Assembly (NCBI RefSeq): GCF_006704125.1
Contig: NZ_VIGH01000001.1
Coordinates: 1 to 64,000 of the forward strand
Reading direction: 5' to 3'
Source: Rhodococcus spelaei
GTDB lineage: Bacteria > Actinomycetota > Actinomycetes > Mycobacteriales > Mycobacteriaceae
Length of the DNA stretch: 64,000 nt
Shown here: one piece after another, positions 34,712-43,873 of the stretch
Position numbering within the stretch: the stretch's first letter is position 1
How the letters are laid out: each line of letters opens with the position of its first letter
Made by a program: the position numbers and the translations under genes
Notes under the pieces: model-generated
Database searches by the model: none
What the model saw: the letters and a program-made list of their open reading frames with translations, nothing else
What the model was told of the DNA's origin: nothing

Positions 34712-36496
34712 CTACGGAAGCAGCTTGTCCAGCAACGGGTTCGAGAAGATCCGGTGCGGATCGTGGGCGTTGAACGCCGCCCGGGCCGAGTCCCAGTTGT
34801 CGCCTGCGGGCACACCGGCCCGGTACGTCTGCGGAATCACCGTCTCGATGGTCTCGTCGTCGACGAAACCCGCCTTGTCGGTGAACGCCCAGCCCTTCGA
34901 CCACTCGGGCCGGAAGGTCGCGTAGTCGCCGCTGTAGTTGGACCGCATGAACTGTTCGACCTCACGGAAGTAGGCCGCCTGACCCGGTGTGCCCGGCGCG
35001 CCGACGACGTTCATCCAGATCGCGGTGTCCCACTCGGGATGGTCGGGCCGCGGACGCAGCGCCGAGATGACCGGCCCACCAGCGGATTCCACCATCACCT
35101 CGGACTGGTCGTCCAGCCCGCACAGTCGCACCTCGAACGGACCGTTGATCGGGTACTGCCCCTTCGCCTGCAGTTCCTTCTGCCGCCTGTCGTGCCACGT
35201 GGTGAACTCGTTGATCACCCTCGCGATGTTGGAACGCTTGGTGATCACCACCCCGCCCGCGGCGGTCATCCGCGCCGTCGTGGCCCGCAGGTAGAACATC
35301 ACGTCCTTGGACCAACCCCACAGGTCCGCGCCGTTCGTGGCCGCCAGTCCCGCCTGGAAGACACCCAGCTGGGCCTGACCGAACAGCGGGGTGGCCGCAC
35401 CGACGCCGCCGAGGATCTGAGCGAGCAGATCGGTGACCGGCTTCGGAATCGAGTCGGCATAGGGGTAGTTGTAGGGTCCGGTCACCTCGCGTGACTTCGG
35501 AGGCTTGGTCGGGGTTGGGGTCCACACCTTGAGAAGCGGGGTGTCGGTGAAGGGAAACCAGATCGCCTCGACACGGCCGGACTTCGCGATGTAGCTCTCG
35601 AATGTGCGGCCGGGCGAGCCCGGCGGGGCGAACAGTTCCTGCCAGGGGATGTCCACGAACGACTGGCAGCGCATCCGGTAGTTCGCCCCTGCCTGCAGCG
35701 TCACAGACGTGACGAACGTGCGGCCGAGATGGGTGAGCAGCGGCCGGATCTCGGGATCCGAGCGCAGGAAGTCCCGCTGCACGTACGCGCCCTCGGCGTC
35801 GTCCCACACCACTGCGGACAGAGCGGTGATCAGGTTGCTCAGCGACCCGAACGACGCACCCGGGACGGATGTCTCGTTGTCGGCGGACAGCGTGGCGCCG
35901 TGCGCGTTGATTGCCAGGACCCCGGCGATGGTCAACTCGCCGATGGCGGGCGAGTTCGCGAAACCCAGGCCGTGGTCCTGCAGTTCACTCAGCACCGCGC
36001 CGAGCATCGCGCCCGGGGCGGCCGTGACGGTGGAGTGGCCGGCTTCCGGCGAGTTGTGCACGGTGATCGAGTTCATCCGGGTGACGGTGTCGACCAGGAC
36101 GACGCGGTCGATGTTCTGACCCGGCACCAACGTCAACGGGCTCCAGCCGTGCATCGAGCCCCGGGGGCGCAGACGGTAGCCGTTGGCGTGCGCCCAGTTG
36201 GCCAGCCTGACCACGTCACCCGCGTCGCGGGGCGTGCACGTCCACACCTCGTCGAAGACGATTTCCCGCACCCAGTTCTCGTATCCCTGCTGGAACAGCG
36301 CGATGCCGTCGGGGAAACCCGGCGGAACGGGCAGCGTGGCGCGCGGGTCGGAGGAGGACAGCGCCTGCGCCGGCGTCCACGCCAGTCCGGTCAGCGCGGT
36401 CGCGCCCGCTGCGGCGAGAAAGCCCCGCCGGGAGAGATTCTGAGCATTGACATCCTCCCCGCCGTGAACGGCCAGGATTCCTACGCGTCGCAGCAT
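34712..36496 (-). CDS. Class II (VAO-type, covalent-FAD) cholesterol oxidase with element-derived N-terminus
   Basis: 594 residues from the ATG at 36496 (GTG at 36499 also possible; GGAGG lies upstream of both). Many stretches match Brevibacterium sterolicum BCO2: PRGSMHGWSP with His116 at the covalent FAD position, NAHGATL, CQSFVDIPWQELFAPPG, EAIWFPFTD, GWSKDVMFYL, FEVRLCGLD (Glu/Arg of the active site), FRPEWSKGWAF and a final DPHRIFSNPLLDKLLP. It oxidises and isomerises cholesterol to cholest-4-en-3-one outside the cell. A Tat-type signal (LSRRGFLAAAGATALTGLAW) starts at residue 21. Residues 1-18 are encoded by the 3' end of the adjacent TnpB element, and the start overlaps the tnpB stop (GTGATG). 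Confidence 0.88.
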   Translation of the reverse strand: MLRRVGILAVHGGEDVNAQNLSRRGFLAAAGATALTGLAWTPAQALSSSDPRATLPVPPGFPDGIALFQQGYENWVREIVFDEVWTCTPRDAGDVVRLANWAHANGYRLRPRGSMHGWSPLTLVPGQNIDRVVLVDTVTRMNSITVHNSPEAGHSTVTAAPGAMLGAVLSELQDHGLGFANSPAIGELTIAGVLAINAHGATLSADNETSVPGASFGSLSNLITALSAVVWDDAEGAYVQRDFLRSDPEIRPLLTHLGRTFVTSVTLQAGANYRMRCQSFVDIPWQELFAPPGSPGRTFESYIAKSGRVEAIWFPFTDTPLLKVWTPTPTKPPKSREVTGPYNYPYADSIPKPVTDLLAQILGGVGAATPLFGQAQLGVFQAGLAATNGADLWGWSKDVMFYLRATTARMTAAGGVVITKRSNIARVINEFTTWHDRRQKELQAKGQYPINGPFEVRLCGLDDQSEVMVESAGGPVISALRPRPDHPEWDTAIWMNVVGAPGTPGQAAYFREVEQFMRSNYSGDYATFRPEWSKGWAFTDKAGFVDDETIETVIPQTYRAGVPAGDNWDSARAAFNAHDPHRIFSNPLLDKLLP

Positions 36497-36600
36497 CACA
36501 CTGCCTCCGTTCGGTGGGTTCCTGCTTCAACGCTGACCGCTCCGGCAAGCCGGAGTCTGACATCTGCTCCACAGGCGTTTAGCGACTCCGCCAGCCCGGC
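36447..36600 (-). ncRNA. Predicted omega-RNA (reRNA) of TnpB
   Basis: In characterised TnpB elements the guide RNA overlaps the 3' end of tnpB and the right end, and the guide itself is read from flanking DNA. Here the scaffold would end at the GGATGTCAA (about 36447) and the guide would begin TGCTCAGAATCTCTCC, which is cholesterol oxidase coding sequence. The 5' boundary is arbitrary. Inference from family knowledge. Confidence 0.45.
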
Positions 36601-37701
36601 GGCGTCGAGAATGTTCACTGCCGCGTTGTAGTCGCGGTCGAGATGCGCACCGCACCCGCATGTCCAGGCGCGGACGTGCAGCGGCTTCTTGTCCCCGACC
36701 ACCCCGCATTGAGAGCAGGCGCGGGTCGAGGGGAACCAGCGGTCGATCTTGGTGACCGTCCGACCGCAGCGGTCGGCTTTCTCTTCGAGCAGTCGGACGA
36801 GGGTGGCCCATCCGGCATCGTGCACAGACTTCGCCAGCCGGGTTCGTGCGAGCCCGGAGACGGCGAGGTCTTCGACTGCGATCACTTGGTTGTCGTGAAC
36901 GAGTCGGTGCGCGAGTTTGTGGTGATGGTCGAGACGGGTTTCCCTCACCTTGCGGTGCAGGACCGCCAGCCGGTGGCGGGCCTTACCCCGGTTCTTCGAG
37001 CCTTTCTCCTTGCGGGCCAACGCCCTCTGCCCGCGGGCGATACGCCTTTCCGCCGCCCGCAGGTGGCGGGGTGCGGGGATCTTCTCCCGGGTTCCGTCCG
37101 ATCGGACGATCACCGCCAGATCGGTGAGGCCCAAGTCAATACCGGCGACCGTCGAGCTCGGGGTGAGCGGAGTTTCGAGGACCTCAACGACGAAGGAGAC
37201 GAAATACCGGCCATCGGCCTCCCGGACGACGGTGGCGGAGGACGGGGCGGACGGCAGGTTCCGGGACCATTCGAGTTTGACGTCACCGATCTTCGCCAAC
37301 CGCACACCCCGGTCGGTGACCCCGAACCCGTTGCGGGTGAGGCGGATCGACTGCCGATTGTCCTTACGGGACCGGAACCTCGGTTCCCCGACCCGCCGGC
37401 CCTTCCGTTTCCCGGCGACTGAATCGAAGAAGTTTCGATAGGCGCGGCGCGCGTCCTGACAGGCCTGCACCAACGCCACCGACGCCACCTCGCCCAACCA
37501 TGCCCGTTCGGGGGTGGCCTTGGCGAGCGTGACCACGAGGCGTTGCACCTCGGTGTCCGTGATCTTCACCCCGGCCGTGCGAGCGTCCTGCCGGGCCTGG
37601 AGCGCGTCGTTGAAAACCACCCGAACGCACCCCAACGTCCGGGCCAGCATCATCTGCTGGTCACCGGTCGGGTAGGCGCGGTAGCGGTAGCGAACGATCA
37701 C
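36496..37701 (-). CDS. tnpB: TnpB RNA-guided nuclease (RuvC type)
   Basis: 401 residues from a GTG at 37701, where the typical start VRYRYRAYPTGDQQ begins; an ATG at 37731 is an alternative. All catalytic parts are intact: RuvC Asp in GIDLGLTDLAV, Glu in VEDLAVSGL, Asp in DRDYNAAVNIL, and the zinc finger CSQCG...CGCG. In known systems TnpB with its omega-RNA cuts DNA next to a short TAM and preserves the element at its site. The stop codon TGA overlaps the start of the cholesterol oxidase frame. Confidence 0.9.
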   Translation of the reverse strand: MIVRYRYRAYPTGDQQMMLARTLGCVRVVFNDALQARQDARTAGVKITDTEVQRLVVTLAKATPERAWLGEVASVALVQACQDARRAYRNFFDSVAGKRKGRRVGEPRFRSRKDNRQSIRLTRNGFGVTDRGVRLAKIGDVKLEWSRNLPSAPSSATVVREADGRYFVSFVVEVLETPLTPSSTVAGIDLGLTDLAVIVRSDGTREKIPAPRHLRAAERRIARGQRALARKEKGSKNRGKARHRLAVLHRKVRETRLDHHHKLAHRLVHDNQVIAVEDLAVSGLARTRLAKSVHDAGWATLVRLLEEKADRCGRTVTKIDRWFPSTRACSQCGVVGDKKPLHVRAWTCGCGAHLDRDYNAAVNILDAAGLAESLNACGADVRLRLAGAVSVEAGTHRTEAV

Positions 37702-37955
37702 GAACCACACACTCCCATCACGGTCCGACATCCGCGGCACCCCAACACCTGACCGGCTATCCCGACCGTGACAACCGGGCATGCGCCGAGAAATCTCAGT
37801 CATGCGGGACAACTTAGAGCATTTCCGAGGCCACTGGCATCGAAATGCGCTCGATTCGGGAAGCCACCACGCCGACCGCGCGCGGCGGGCCGCCGACGCA
37901 TGGTGTACTGGACCGCATTGGCGTTGCCCGAACCGCGCATTCGGATGGAGACCCG

Positions 37956-40184
37956 ATGACCGACACGGACCTCGACACCGAACCTGCCCCCGCCGGGCCC
38001 CCGTCCGTCCGACGGAGTTGGCCGGTGTACGTCGTCATCGCGCTCGCGGCGGTCGCCTTCCTCGCCGGACTCGCCGGTGGCTCGTTCCAGGGCAAGCTGA
38101 GCGAGGTCCAGAAGAACGACAACGCCTCGTACCTACCCAGTTCCGCCGAGTCGACGGTCGTCGCCGACGAGTCCGCACGGTTCGTGACCGTGACGACCGT
38201 GCCCGGCTTCGTCGTCTATCACCGCGACACCCCCTTGACGGCCGAGGACAAGGCCTCGATCGCCCGGGCCCGCGAGGCCATCGCGGCGGTCGACGGCGTC
38301 GACAAGTCCGGCATGACCCCCACCCAGTACTCCGCGGACGGCACCGCGGCCTCGCAGTACGTGCCACTCGTGGCCAAATCGGACGGGACCGACGTCCAGG
38401 GCGACGTGCTGGCACAGAACGAACAGAACGTGATGGACGCCGCAAAGTCCGCCGCGACAAGCGAACTCGAGGTTCTGCCTGCCGGACCGGGCGGGCTGCT
38501 CGTGGCGTTCATCGATGCCTTCCAGGGACTCGACGGCGCCCTGCTCGGCGCCGCCGTGCTCGTGGTGATCGCGATCCTGCTCGTCGTCTACCGCTCTCCC
38601 GTGCTGTGGTTCTTCCCGCTGTTGTCCGCGGTCCTCGCTCTCGGGTTGTCGTCGATGGTCATCTACGCGCTCGCGAAGGCGGACCTGCTGACACTGACCG
38701 GACAGAGCCAGGGCATCCTGTCGGTGCTCGTTCTCGGCGCCGGCACCGACTACGCACTGCTCCTGATCTCGCGGTACCGGGAGGAGTTGCACGCCTACCC
38801 GAACCGGTTCGACGCGATGATCCGGGCCTGGCGCGAATCCGCACCCGCGATCAGCGCCTCCGCGCTCACCGTGATCCTGGGCCTGCTGTGTCTGAGTTTC
38901 TCCGAGCTCAACTCGAACAAGAGCCTGGGACCGGTCGCGGCAATCGGCATCGGCTGCACCTACCTGGTCATGATGACCTTCCTTCCGGTGTTCCTGGCGA
39001 TCGCCGGCCGCTGGGTGTTCTGGCCGCGCATCCCGCGCGTCGACCACGCCGCGGACCTGGCCACGCACGGGCTCTGGGGCCGGATCGCGGCGGCGGTCGG
39101 GCGACGCAATCGCCCGGCCTGGATCGGCGCGACGGCACTGTTGATCGTGTTGTTCGCGGTCGGCATCGGCAGCCTGCAGACCACCGGACTGACCAACACC
39201 GAGAACTTCACCAACAACCCCGACGCGGTCCAGGGGCAGCAGATCTACGACGCGAAGTTCAATCCCGGTACCGGCGCACCGGCGGTGATCACCACCAATG
39301 CCGATCGGGTGGACGAGGTGATCGCCGTCGCGAGCACGGTGCCCGGGGTGGCGACAGAACCCGGGTCGGTATGCCTGCAGGTGGACTACGCCAAACTGGC
39401 AGAGCTCGCCAAACTGGGCACCACACCGGGCACCGGGGGACCCGAGAGTGGCTGCCCACCAGCGATACTGACGGTCCAACCGATCGACGGGCGCACTGTC
39501 GTCAATGCCACCCTCGCCGACTCCTACGACTCGCCGCAGGCACTCGACACGGTCACACGCCTGCGCGAGGCCGTGCACGCCGTTCCCGGGGCCGACGCAC
39601 TGGTCGGTGGCAGCTCGGCCACCACTGTGGACGTACAGGCCGCATCGGTGCGCGACCGGAACCTCATCATCCCGATCGTGCTCGCGGTCATCTTCGTGGT
39701 CCTGGCGGTGTTGCTGCGCGCCCTGCTCGCGCCGCTGATCCTGATCGCGACAGTGGTCCTCTCCTTCGCCGCGACGCTCGGCGTGTGCGGGTTCTTCTTC
39801 ACCCACGTCTTCCATTTCGCGGGCGCCGATCAGGCATTCCCGTTGTTCGCGTTCGTGTTCCTCGTCGCCCTCGGCATCGACTACAACATCTTCCTGATGA
39901 CCAGGGTCCGCGAGGAGTCGCTCACCCACGGCACCCGTACCGGTGTGCTGCGGGGGCTGGCGGTCACCGGGGGTGTGATCACCTCGGCGGGCGTGGTCCT
40001 CGCCGCCACCTTCGCGGTGCTCGGCGTGCTCCCGCTGGTGTTCCTCGCCGAGATCGGCTTCGCGGTGGCGTTCGGCGTCCTGCTCGACACGATCGTGGTG
40101 CGCAGCGTGCTGGTCCCCGCGCTCTCGCACGACATCGGTCGCGCGATCTGGTGGCCGTCGGCGCTGGCTCGCGCCGCGGACTGA
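37956..40184 (+). CDS. MMPL-family (RND) transporter
   Basis: 742 residues from an ATG behind ATGGAG. Two MMPL halves: each has one N-terminal membrane helix, a periplasmic loop of about 150 residues and a bundle of helices. Signature segments LGAGTDYALLLISRYREE (about residue 260) and LGIDYNIFLMTRVREE (about residue 645) carry the Asp/Tyr proton-relay residues. A lipid or small-molecule exporter by family; cargo unknown. Its upstream region abuts the left end of the TnpB element. Confidence 0.87.
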   Translation: MTDTDLDTEPAPAGPPSVRRSWPVYVVIALAAVAFLAGLAGGSFQGKLSEVQKNDNASYLPSSAESTVVADESARFVTVTTVPGFVVYHRDTPLTAEDKASIARAREAIAAVDGVDKSGMTPTQYSADGTAASQYVPLVAKSDGTDVQGDVLAQNEQNVMDAAKSAATSELEVLPAGPGGLLVAFIDAFQGLDGALLGAAVLVVIAILLVVYRSPVLWFFPLLSAVLALGLSSMVIYALAKADLLTLTGQSQGILSVLVLGAGTDYALLLISRYREELHAYPNRFDAMIRAWRESAPAISASALTVILGLLCLSFSELNSNKSLGPVAAIGIGCTYLVMMTFLPVFLAIAGRWVFWPRIPRVDHAADLATHGLWGRIAAAVGRRNRPAWIGATALLIVLFAVGIGSLQTTGLTNTENFTNNPDAVQGQQIYDAKFNPGTGAPAVITTNADRVDEVIAVASTVPGVATEPGSVCLQVDYAKLAELAKLGTTPGTGGPESGCPPAILTVQPIDGRTVVNATLADSYDSPQALDTVTRLREAVHAVPGADALVGGSSATTVDVQAASVRDRNLIIPIVLAVIFVVLAVLLRALLAPLILIATVVLSFAATLGVCGFFFTHVFHFAGADQAFPLFAFVFLVALGIDYNIFLMTRVREESLTHGTRTGVLRGLAVTGGVITSAGVVLAATFAVLGVLPLVFLAEIGFAVAFGVLLDTIVVRSVLVPALSHDIGRAIWWPSALARAAD

Positions 40185-40309
40185 AGCCGCGCGTCGGACC
40201 TTCCGACACGTCGAACAATTCGTAAGCCGAGCGAGATTGCGATCGCTGCGGCACACTCGACTGCGGTTGTCACCATTCCTGGAGGATCGTCCGCTCGAGA
40301 AGGAGTGCC

Positions 40310-40951
40310 ATGCCGTTGTATTCGCGATCGCTACGTCCGCGCCGGATCATTGCCGCCGCTCTCCTCGCGGCCGCCGCCGGGGCCGCACTGCCCGCCACGG
40401 CGAGCGCCGACGTCACTCCGACCACGCTCGTGAACGGCGTGCTGTCGACCGTCGGCGGGTGCCAGACGCCGTTCCGCGAGGTGATCCTCACCTGCACCCG
40501 GTTCGAGACCCTGACCACCCAGTACCCGGTGGTCCTCGACCTGAACCCGTTCGGCACCAACATCGTCGCGCTCGGCGCGGGACTACTCCCCGACGGGACG
40601 ATGCGGCCGTTGCTCGTGTCCCGCCTGCAGGCGACCCTCCAGGTTGCCAATCGCTACCCGCTCTCCCCGATCATCGTCAGCGGGGGCGTGCCGCAGAACG
40701 GGATCACCGAGTCCCGCGCGATGCGGGACTGGCTGATCGCACACGGGATTCCCCCGTTCCGGATCACCGAGGAGTACACCTCACGCTCGACCGTCGAGAA
40801 CGCGCAGAACACCAACGCGATCCTCGCCCAACGTGGCGCCACCAGCGCGGTGGTCGTGACCTCGCCCGACCATCTGCAGCGCGCCATGGTGGACTTCCGC
40901 GTCGCGGTCGGCGGGCGCATCCCGATCGCGGGTGTCGTCGCACCGTTCTGA
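40310..40951 (+). CDS. Exported DUF218 (YdcF/SanA-like) protein
   Basis: 213 residues, with AAGGAG upstream. Signal peptide 1-33 (basic RSLRPRR, hydrophobic core, ATASA). DUF218 core: VALGAGLLPDG, PIIVSGG, ITESRAMRDWLIAHGIPPFRITEE, ST-ENAQNTNAIL and VVVTSPDHLQRA. The family is linked to envelope metabolism, but the chemistry is poorly known. Monocistronic. Confidence 0.8.
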   Translation: MPLYSRSLRPRRIIAAALLAAAAGAALPATASADVTPTTLVNGVLSTVGGCQTPFREVILTCTRFETLTTQYPVVLDLNPFGTNIVALGAGLLPDGTMRPLLVSRLQATLQVANRYPLSPIIVSGGVPQNGITESRAMRDWLIAHGIPPFRITEEYTSRSTVENAQNTNAILAQRGATSAVVVTSPDHLQRAMVDFRVAVGGRIPIAGVVAPF

Positions 40952-41044
40952 TTTCAGTTCGCGGGATTCCGCACCGGATCGGCTGCCGTGGTGGAAATCT
41001 GAAGCCATGACGGCACATGTCGATCGCACGCAGGGTGTTCGCTG

Positions 41045-42052
41045 ATGGCGCGGCCGGTGCGGGTGGTGGTGCTGGGCGCGGGATCGTGGGGAACCACGGT
41101 GGCCGGCCTGGCCGCACACAACACCCCGACCCTGTTGTGGTCCAGGAGTTCGGCGGCCGCGGAGGAGATCAACACCGAACGTCGCAATTCGCGCTACCTC
41201 GGCGACCGCGAGTTGCCCGCCGGTCTGCGGGCGACCGACGACCTCGTCGAGGCCGCCAGGGAGGCGGATGTCCTCGTCGTCGGTGTGCCGTCACACGCCG
41301 TCCGAAGCACACTGACCGAGATCAGCAACGAGGTCCGGGCCTGGGTGCCCGTCCTGTCCCTGGCGAAGGGACTCGAGCCCGGTACGCGGCAGCGACCCAC
41401 CGAGGTGATCGCCGAATGCCTGCCCGGCCACCCCGTCGGTCTATTGGCCGGCCCCAACATCGCCAAGGAGATCGCCGACGGCATGGCCGCCGCGGCGGTC
41501 GTCGCGACACAGGACGATCGGGTGGCCAGCGCCCTGCAACCGTTGTTCGCCTCCAGGGTCTTCCGTGTCTACCGCAACACCGACGTACTCGGCTGCGAGC
41601 TCGGCGGGGTGCTCAAGAACATCGTCGCGATCGCGTCGGGCATGGCCGACGGCCTGGGCGTGGGCGACAACACCCGGGCCATGGTGCTCGCGCGCGGGCT
41701 CGCCGAGATGACCCGGCTGGGCGAGACGATGGGCGCGGACCCGCGCACGTTCGCCGGGCTCACCGGCGTCGGCGACCTCATCGCCACCTGTATGAGCCCC
41801 GCCTCGCGCAATCGTCGGGTCGGTGAGGCCCTGGCCCGAGGATTGACCGTCGACCAGGCGGTCGCCGAACTGGGCCAGGTCGCCGAGGGGGTCAAGACCG
41901 CGCCGACGGTGATGGAACTCGCCCGCGACTTCGACGTGGAGATGCCGATCGCGGCCGAGGTCGAGGCCGTCGTCGCCGGTCGACGCACGCCCGCGGACGC
42001 CTACCGCGGACTGCGGAAGGTCGCCCCCGGGGACGAGCACGACATGGCGTGA
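41045..42052 (+). CDS. gpsA: NAD(P)-dependent glycerol-3-phosphate dehydrogenase
   Basis: 335 residues. [14 protein letters not shown] dinucleotide motif near residue 8, [47 protein letters not shown] with the catalytic Lys, and [12 protein letters not shown]. It reduces dihydroxyacetone phosphate to sn-glycerol-3-phosphate for phospholipid synthesis. Many actinobacteria carry two copies. Followed by a strong hairpin. Confidence 0.94.
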   Translation: MARPVRVVVLGAGSWGTTVAGLAAHNTPTLLWSRSSAAAEEINTERRNSRYLGDRELPAGLRATDDLVEAAREADVLVVGVPSHAVRSTLTEISNEVRAWVPVLSLAKGLEPGTRQRPTEVIAECLPGHPVGLLAGPNIAKEIADGMAAAAVVATQDDRVASALQPLFASRVFRVYRNTDVLGCELGGVLKNIVAIASGMADGLGVGDNTRAMVLARGLAEMTRLGETMGADPRTFAGLTGVGDLIATCMSPASRNRRVGEALARGLTVDQAVAELGQVAEGVKTAPTVMELARDFDVEMPIAAEVEAVVAGRRTPADAYRGLRKVAPGDEHDMA

Positions 42053-42059
42053 GCGGCAC

Positions 42060-42087
42060 GGGCCGCCCGGGAATGCCCGGGCGGCCC
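42060..42087. terminator. Bidirectional terminator after gpsA
   Basis: Perfect 12-bp inverted repeat (GGGCCGCCCGGG with CCCGGGCGGCCC), loop AATG, between the convergent gpsA and secreted-protein genes. Confidence 0.88.
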
Positions 42088-42115
42088 CTGTCGACATGCG
42101 TCGACTGTGCCGGGA

Positions 42116-42742
42116 TCAGCTGCTTCCGAAGCTGGGGGTGACAGATCCGACGAGGTTGAACTTGACGCCCATCGCCGGCCACTGCTGCTCGGGCAATCCC
42201 GCCACGTCGATGGCGAGGCCGCTGTCGAAGATGCCGGTGCTGACGCCGACGGACTTCACCGAGTAGGTGACGTCGAAGGTGACGGTCTTGTTGCCGATCG
42301 CCGAGACCACCCAGCCGGCCGCATTGCTCACTGCGACGCCGGCGTTCGCGGACGCGGTCGCCGTGACGGACTCGGAGGTCATCGCGCCGTTCTGCCAGGA
42401 CGTCACCTTGGCGGAGCCCTCGACGTAGACGAGGGCGACCGGATTGAGGTCGACGATCTTGGTGATGAGCCGGTCCGGACCGGAGGTGGCCGAGATGGTG
42501 GTCCGATAGGTCACCTGGCCGGTGGCCGCAATCTGATTGCTCCCGACGATCGCCTTGGTCACGACGAGGTTGTCGACGGTCACCGTGGCCGAGGCGGGCA
42601 CATCCGGCGCACTCGCCGTGGAGCCGAGGTCCGACAGAATCGAAGCGGCCGAGGCAGTGGCCGCTCCGGTCGCGAAGCTACCGGCGAGCAGGGCCGTGGC
42701 GGCGGCGACGGATGCGGCGCGGCGCATCGTGGTACGGGACAT
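42116..42742 (-). CDS. Secreted protein A of the three-gene paralogue cluster
   Basis: 208 residues from an ATG with GGAGATTCTGC upstream. Signal peptide with MSRTTMRRAAS n-region, cleaved near ATASA. A DUF11-like beta domain follows: DNLVVTKAIVG, VTYRTTISATSG-DRLITKI, YVEGSAKVTSW, NKTVTFDVTYSV. It lacks the HPA motif of its relatives (reads NPVALVYVEG) and ends in SFGSS like the Ig-repeat proteins' LFGSS. Own promoter region and terminator. Function unknown; an exported envelope or surface protein. Confidence 0.78.
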   Translation of the reverse strand: MSRTTMRRAASVAAATALLAGSFATGAATASAASILSDLGSTASAPDVPASATVTVDNLVVTKAIVGSNQIAATGQVTYRTTISATSGPDRLITKIVDLNPVALVYVEGSAKVTSWQNGAMTSESVTATASANAGVAVSNAAGWVVSAIGNKTVTFDVTYSVKSVGVSTGIFDSGLAIDVAGLPEQQWPAMGVKFNLVGSVTPSFGSS

Positions 42743-42923
42743 GCAGAATCTCCATTCACTGGGGTGGCCACGCGACGCCCGGTAGCCCCGACTCCCGGAC
42801 GCGCGTCGCGTCATCGTATGGACGCGCGCGCTGTTCCGTGCGTGAATCGAATAATTCTGCAGTGCTTGACCATTCGTTTGGAAACCACATGGTATCCCGG
42901 AGGCAGTGCCTGCGACGAAATCG

Positions 42924-42960
42924 ACGAGGGCCGTCCGGGAGTATCCCGGACGGCCCTCGT
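42924..42960 (-). terminator. Terminator of secreted protein B gene
   Basis: Perfect 17-bp inverted repeat (ACGAGGGCCGTCCGGGA with TCCCGGACGGCCCTCGT), loop GTA, 15 bases past the stop codon. Confidence 0.9.
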
Positions 42961-42974
42961 TGATTTCCGCGAAA

Positions 42975-43688
42975 CTAGCTGGCGCTCTTGATCACGTTGC
43001 CGATGATGCTGCCGATGAAGCCGGCCGGATCGGTGATGATGGACGAGCCGGCCGAGCCGGAGCCACCCTCGGTGTCGGCGGAGCCGAAGCCGAGGTCAGC
43101 GGAGCCGGAGGTCGCGCCCTCGACGATGTTCTTACCGCGAATCTTGACGGTGGCCAACTTGTCGCACTTGTTCTCACCGAGCAGACCGCTCTTGAACCCC
43201 GCACCGACCGCAACCTCGGACCCGACCTTGGCGTCCTTGGGGGCGAGGTAGCTCGCCTCGAGAGTCACCGTCTTGTTGCCCGTCGTCGAGACCGACCAGC
43301 CCGCGCCGTTGCTCACCGAGATGGAGTTGTCGGTGGCGTTCGGGGCCGGGGTCACAGACTCCGTCTTCTGCGCCAGGCCGATGAGATGCCAGGTATCGAG
43401 GGTGGCCGAGTCCTTCACGTACGAGAAACCCTCGGGATGGAAGTCGGTGACCTTGTTGATCATGCGGTCAATCCCGGAGCTGACGGAGAAGACGGTGCGG
43501 ATGCGGACTTCACCACCCGGGGCCACCTCTCCCCCGTTGAGCACCTTCTTGGAGATGAGGACGTTGCTCTTCGTGCACGAACCCTCCGGGGCGGCGACGG
43601 CCGTACCGGCACCCAGCGACATGCCGCCGACGACCAGTGCGGTAGCGGCGGCGACGGATGCGGCGCAGCGCAGCGAGAAACGGGACAT
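42975..43688 (-). CDS. Secreted protein B of the three-gene paralogue cluster
   Basis: 237 residues from an ATG with GGAGATCTGC upstream. Signal peptide MSRFSLRCAASVAAATALVV..., cleaved near AVAA. Domain with ISKKVLNGGEVAPGGEVRIRTVFSV, GIDRMINKVTDFHPEGFSYV, NKTVTLEASYLAP, parallel to protein C. The C-terminal region GSAGSSIITDPAGFIGSII-NVIK is a conserved hydrophobic segment shared with protein C only. Two Cys (KSN-flanking Cys near the mature N-terminus; ENKCDK) could form a disulfide. Confidence 0.78.
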   Translation of the reverse strand: MSRFSLRCAASVAAATALVVGGMSLGAGTAVAAPEGSCTKSNVLISKKVLNGGEVAPGGEVRIRTVFSVSSGIDRMINKVTDFHPEGFSYVKDSATLDTWHLIGLAQKTESVTPAPNATDNSISVSNGAGWSVSTTGNKTVTLEASYLAPKDAKVGSEVAVGAGFKSGLLGENKCDKLATVKIRGKNIVEGATSGSADLGFGSADTEGGSGSAGSSIITDPAGFIGSIIGNVIKSAS

Positions 43689-43823
43689 ATGCAGATCTCC
43701 ATTCGGGATGACGCGGTGAACCATGACGGCCGGGTAAAGATTGCGTCTAACAACCCTAAAACAAGCGCCCGCTTGGTTTGCCACCGGGTCGCTGACCGGT
43801 CCGGGGTGCACCCACCCCGGGCC

Positions 43824-43863
43824 CGCGAAGGGGCCGCCCGGCACGCCGGACGGCCCCTTCGCG
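43824..43863 (-). terminator. Terminator of secreted protein C gene
   Basis: 19-bp inverted repeat with one mismatch and a 2-base loop (CGCGAAGGGGCCGCCCGGC with GCCGGACGGCCCCTTCGCG), 10 bases past the stop codon. Confidence 0.88.
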
Positions 43864-43873
43864 GTTGCCGCGG

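Larger units (their letters stand above)
36447..37800 (-). mobile_element. TnpB-only (IS1341-like, IS605/IS607 type) insertion
   Basis: The right end is recognisable on the minus strand: AGGAATCCTGGCCGTTCACG, then GCGGGGAGGATGTCAA, with the small hairpin GCCGT-TC-ACGGC (36461-36472). This is the terminal pattern I associate with IS605/IS607-type TnpB elements, where it also ends the omega-RNA scaffold. No tnpA or serine recombinase accompanies it, so it would move only in trans. The left end, somewhere around 37702-37800, could not be placed. Right boundary is estimated at the TCAA (36447-36450). Confidence 0.7.
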
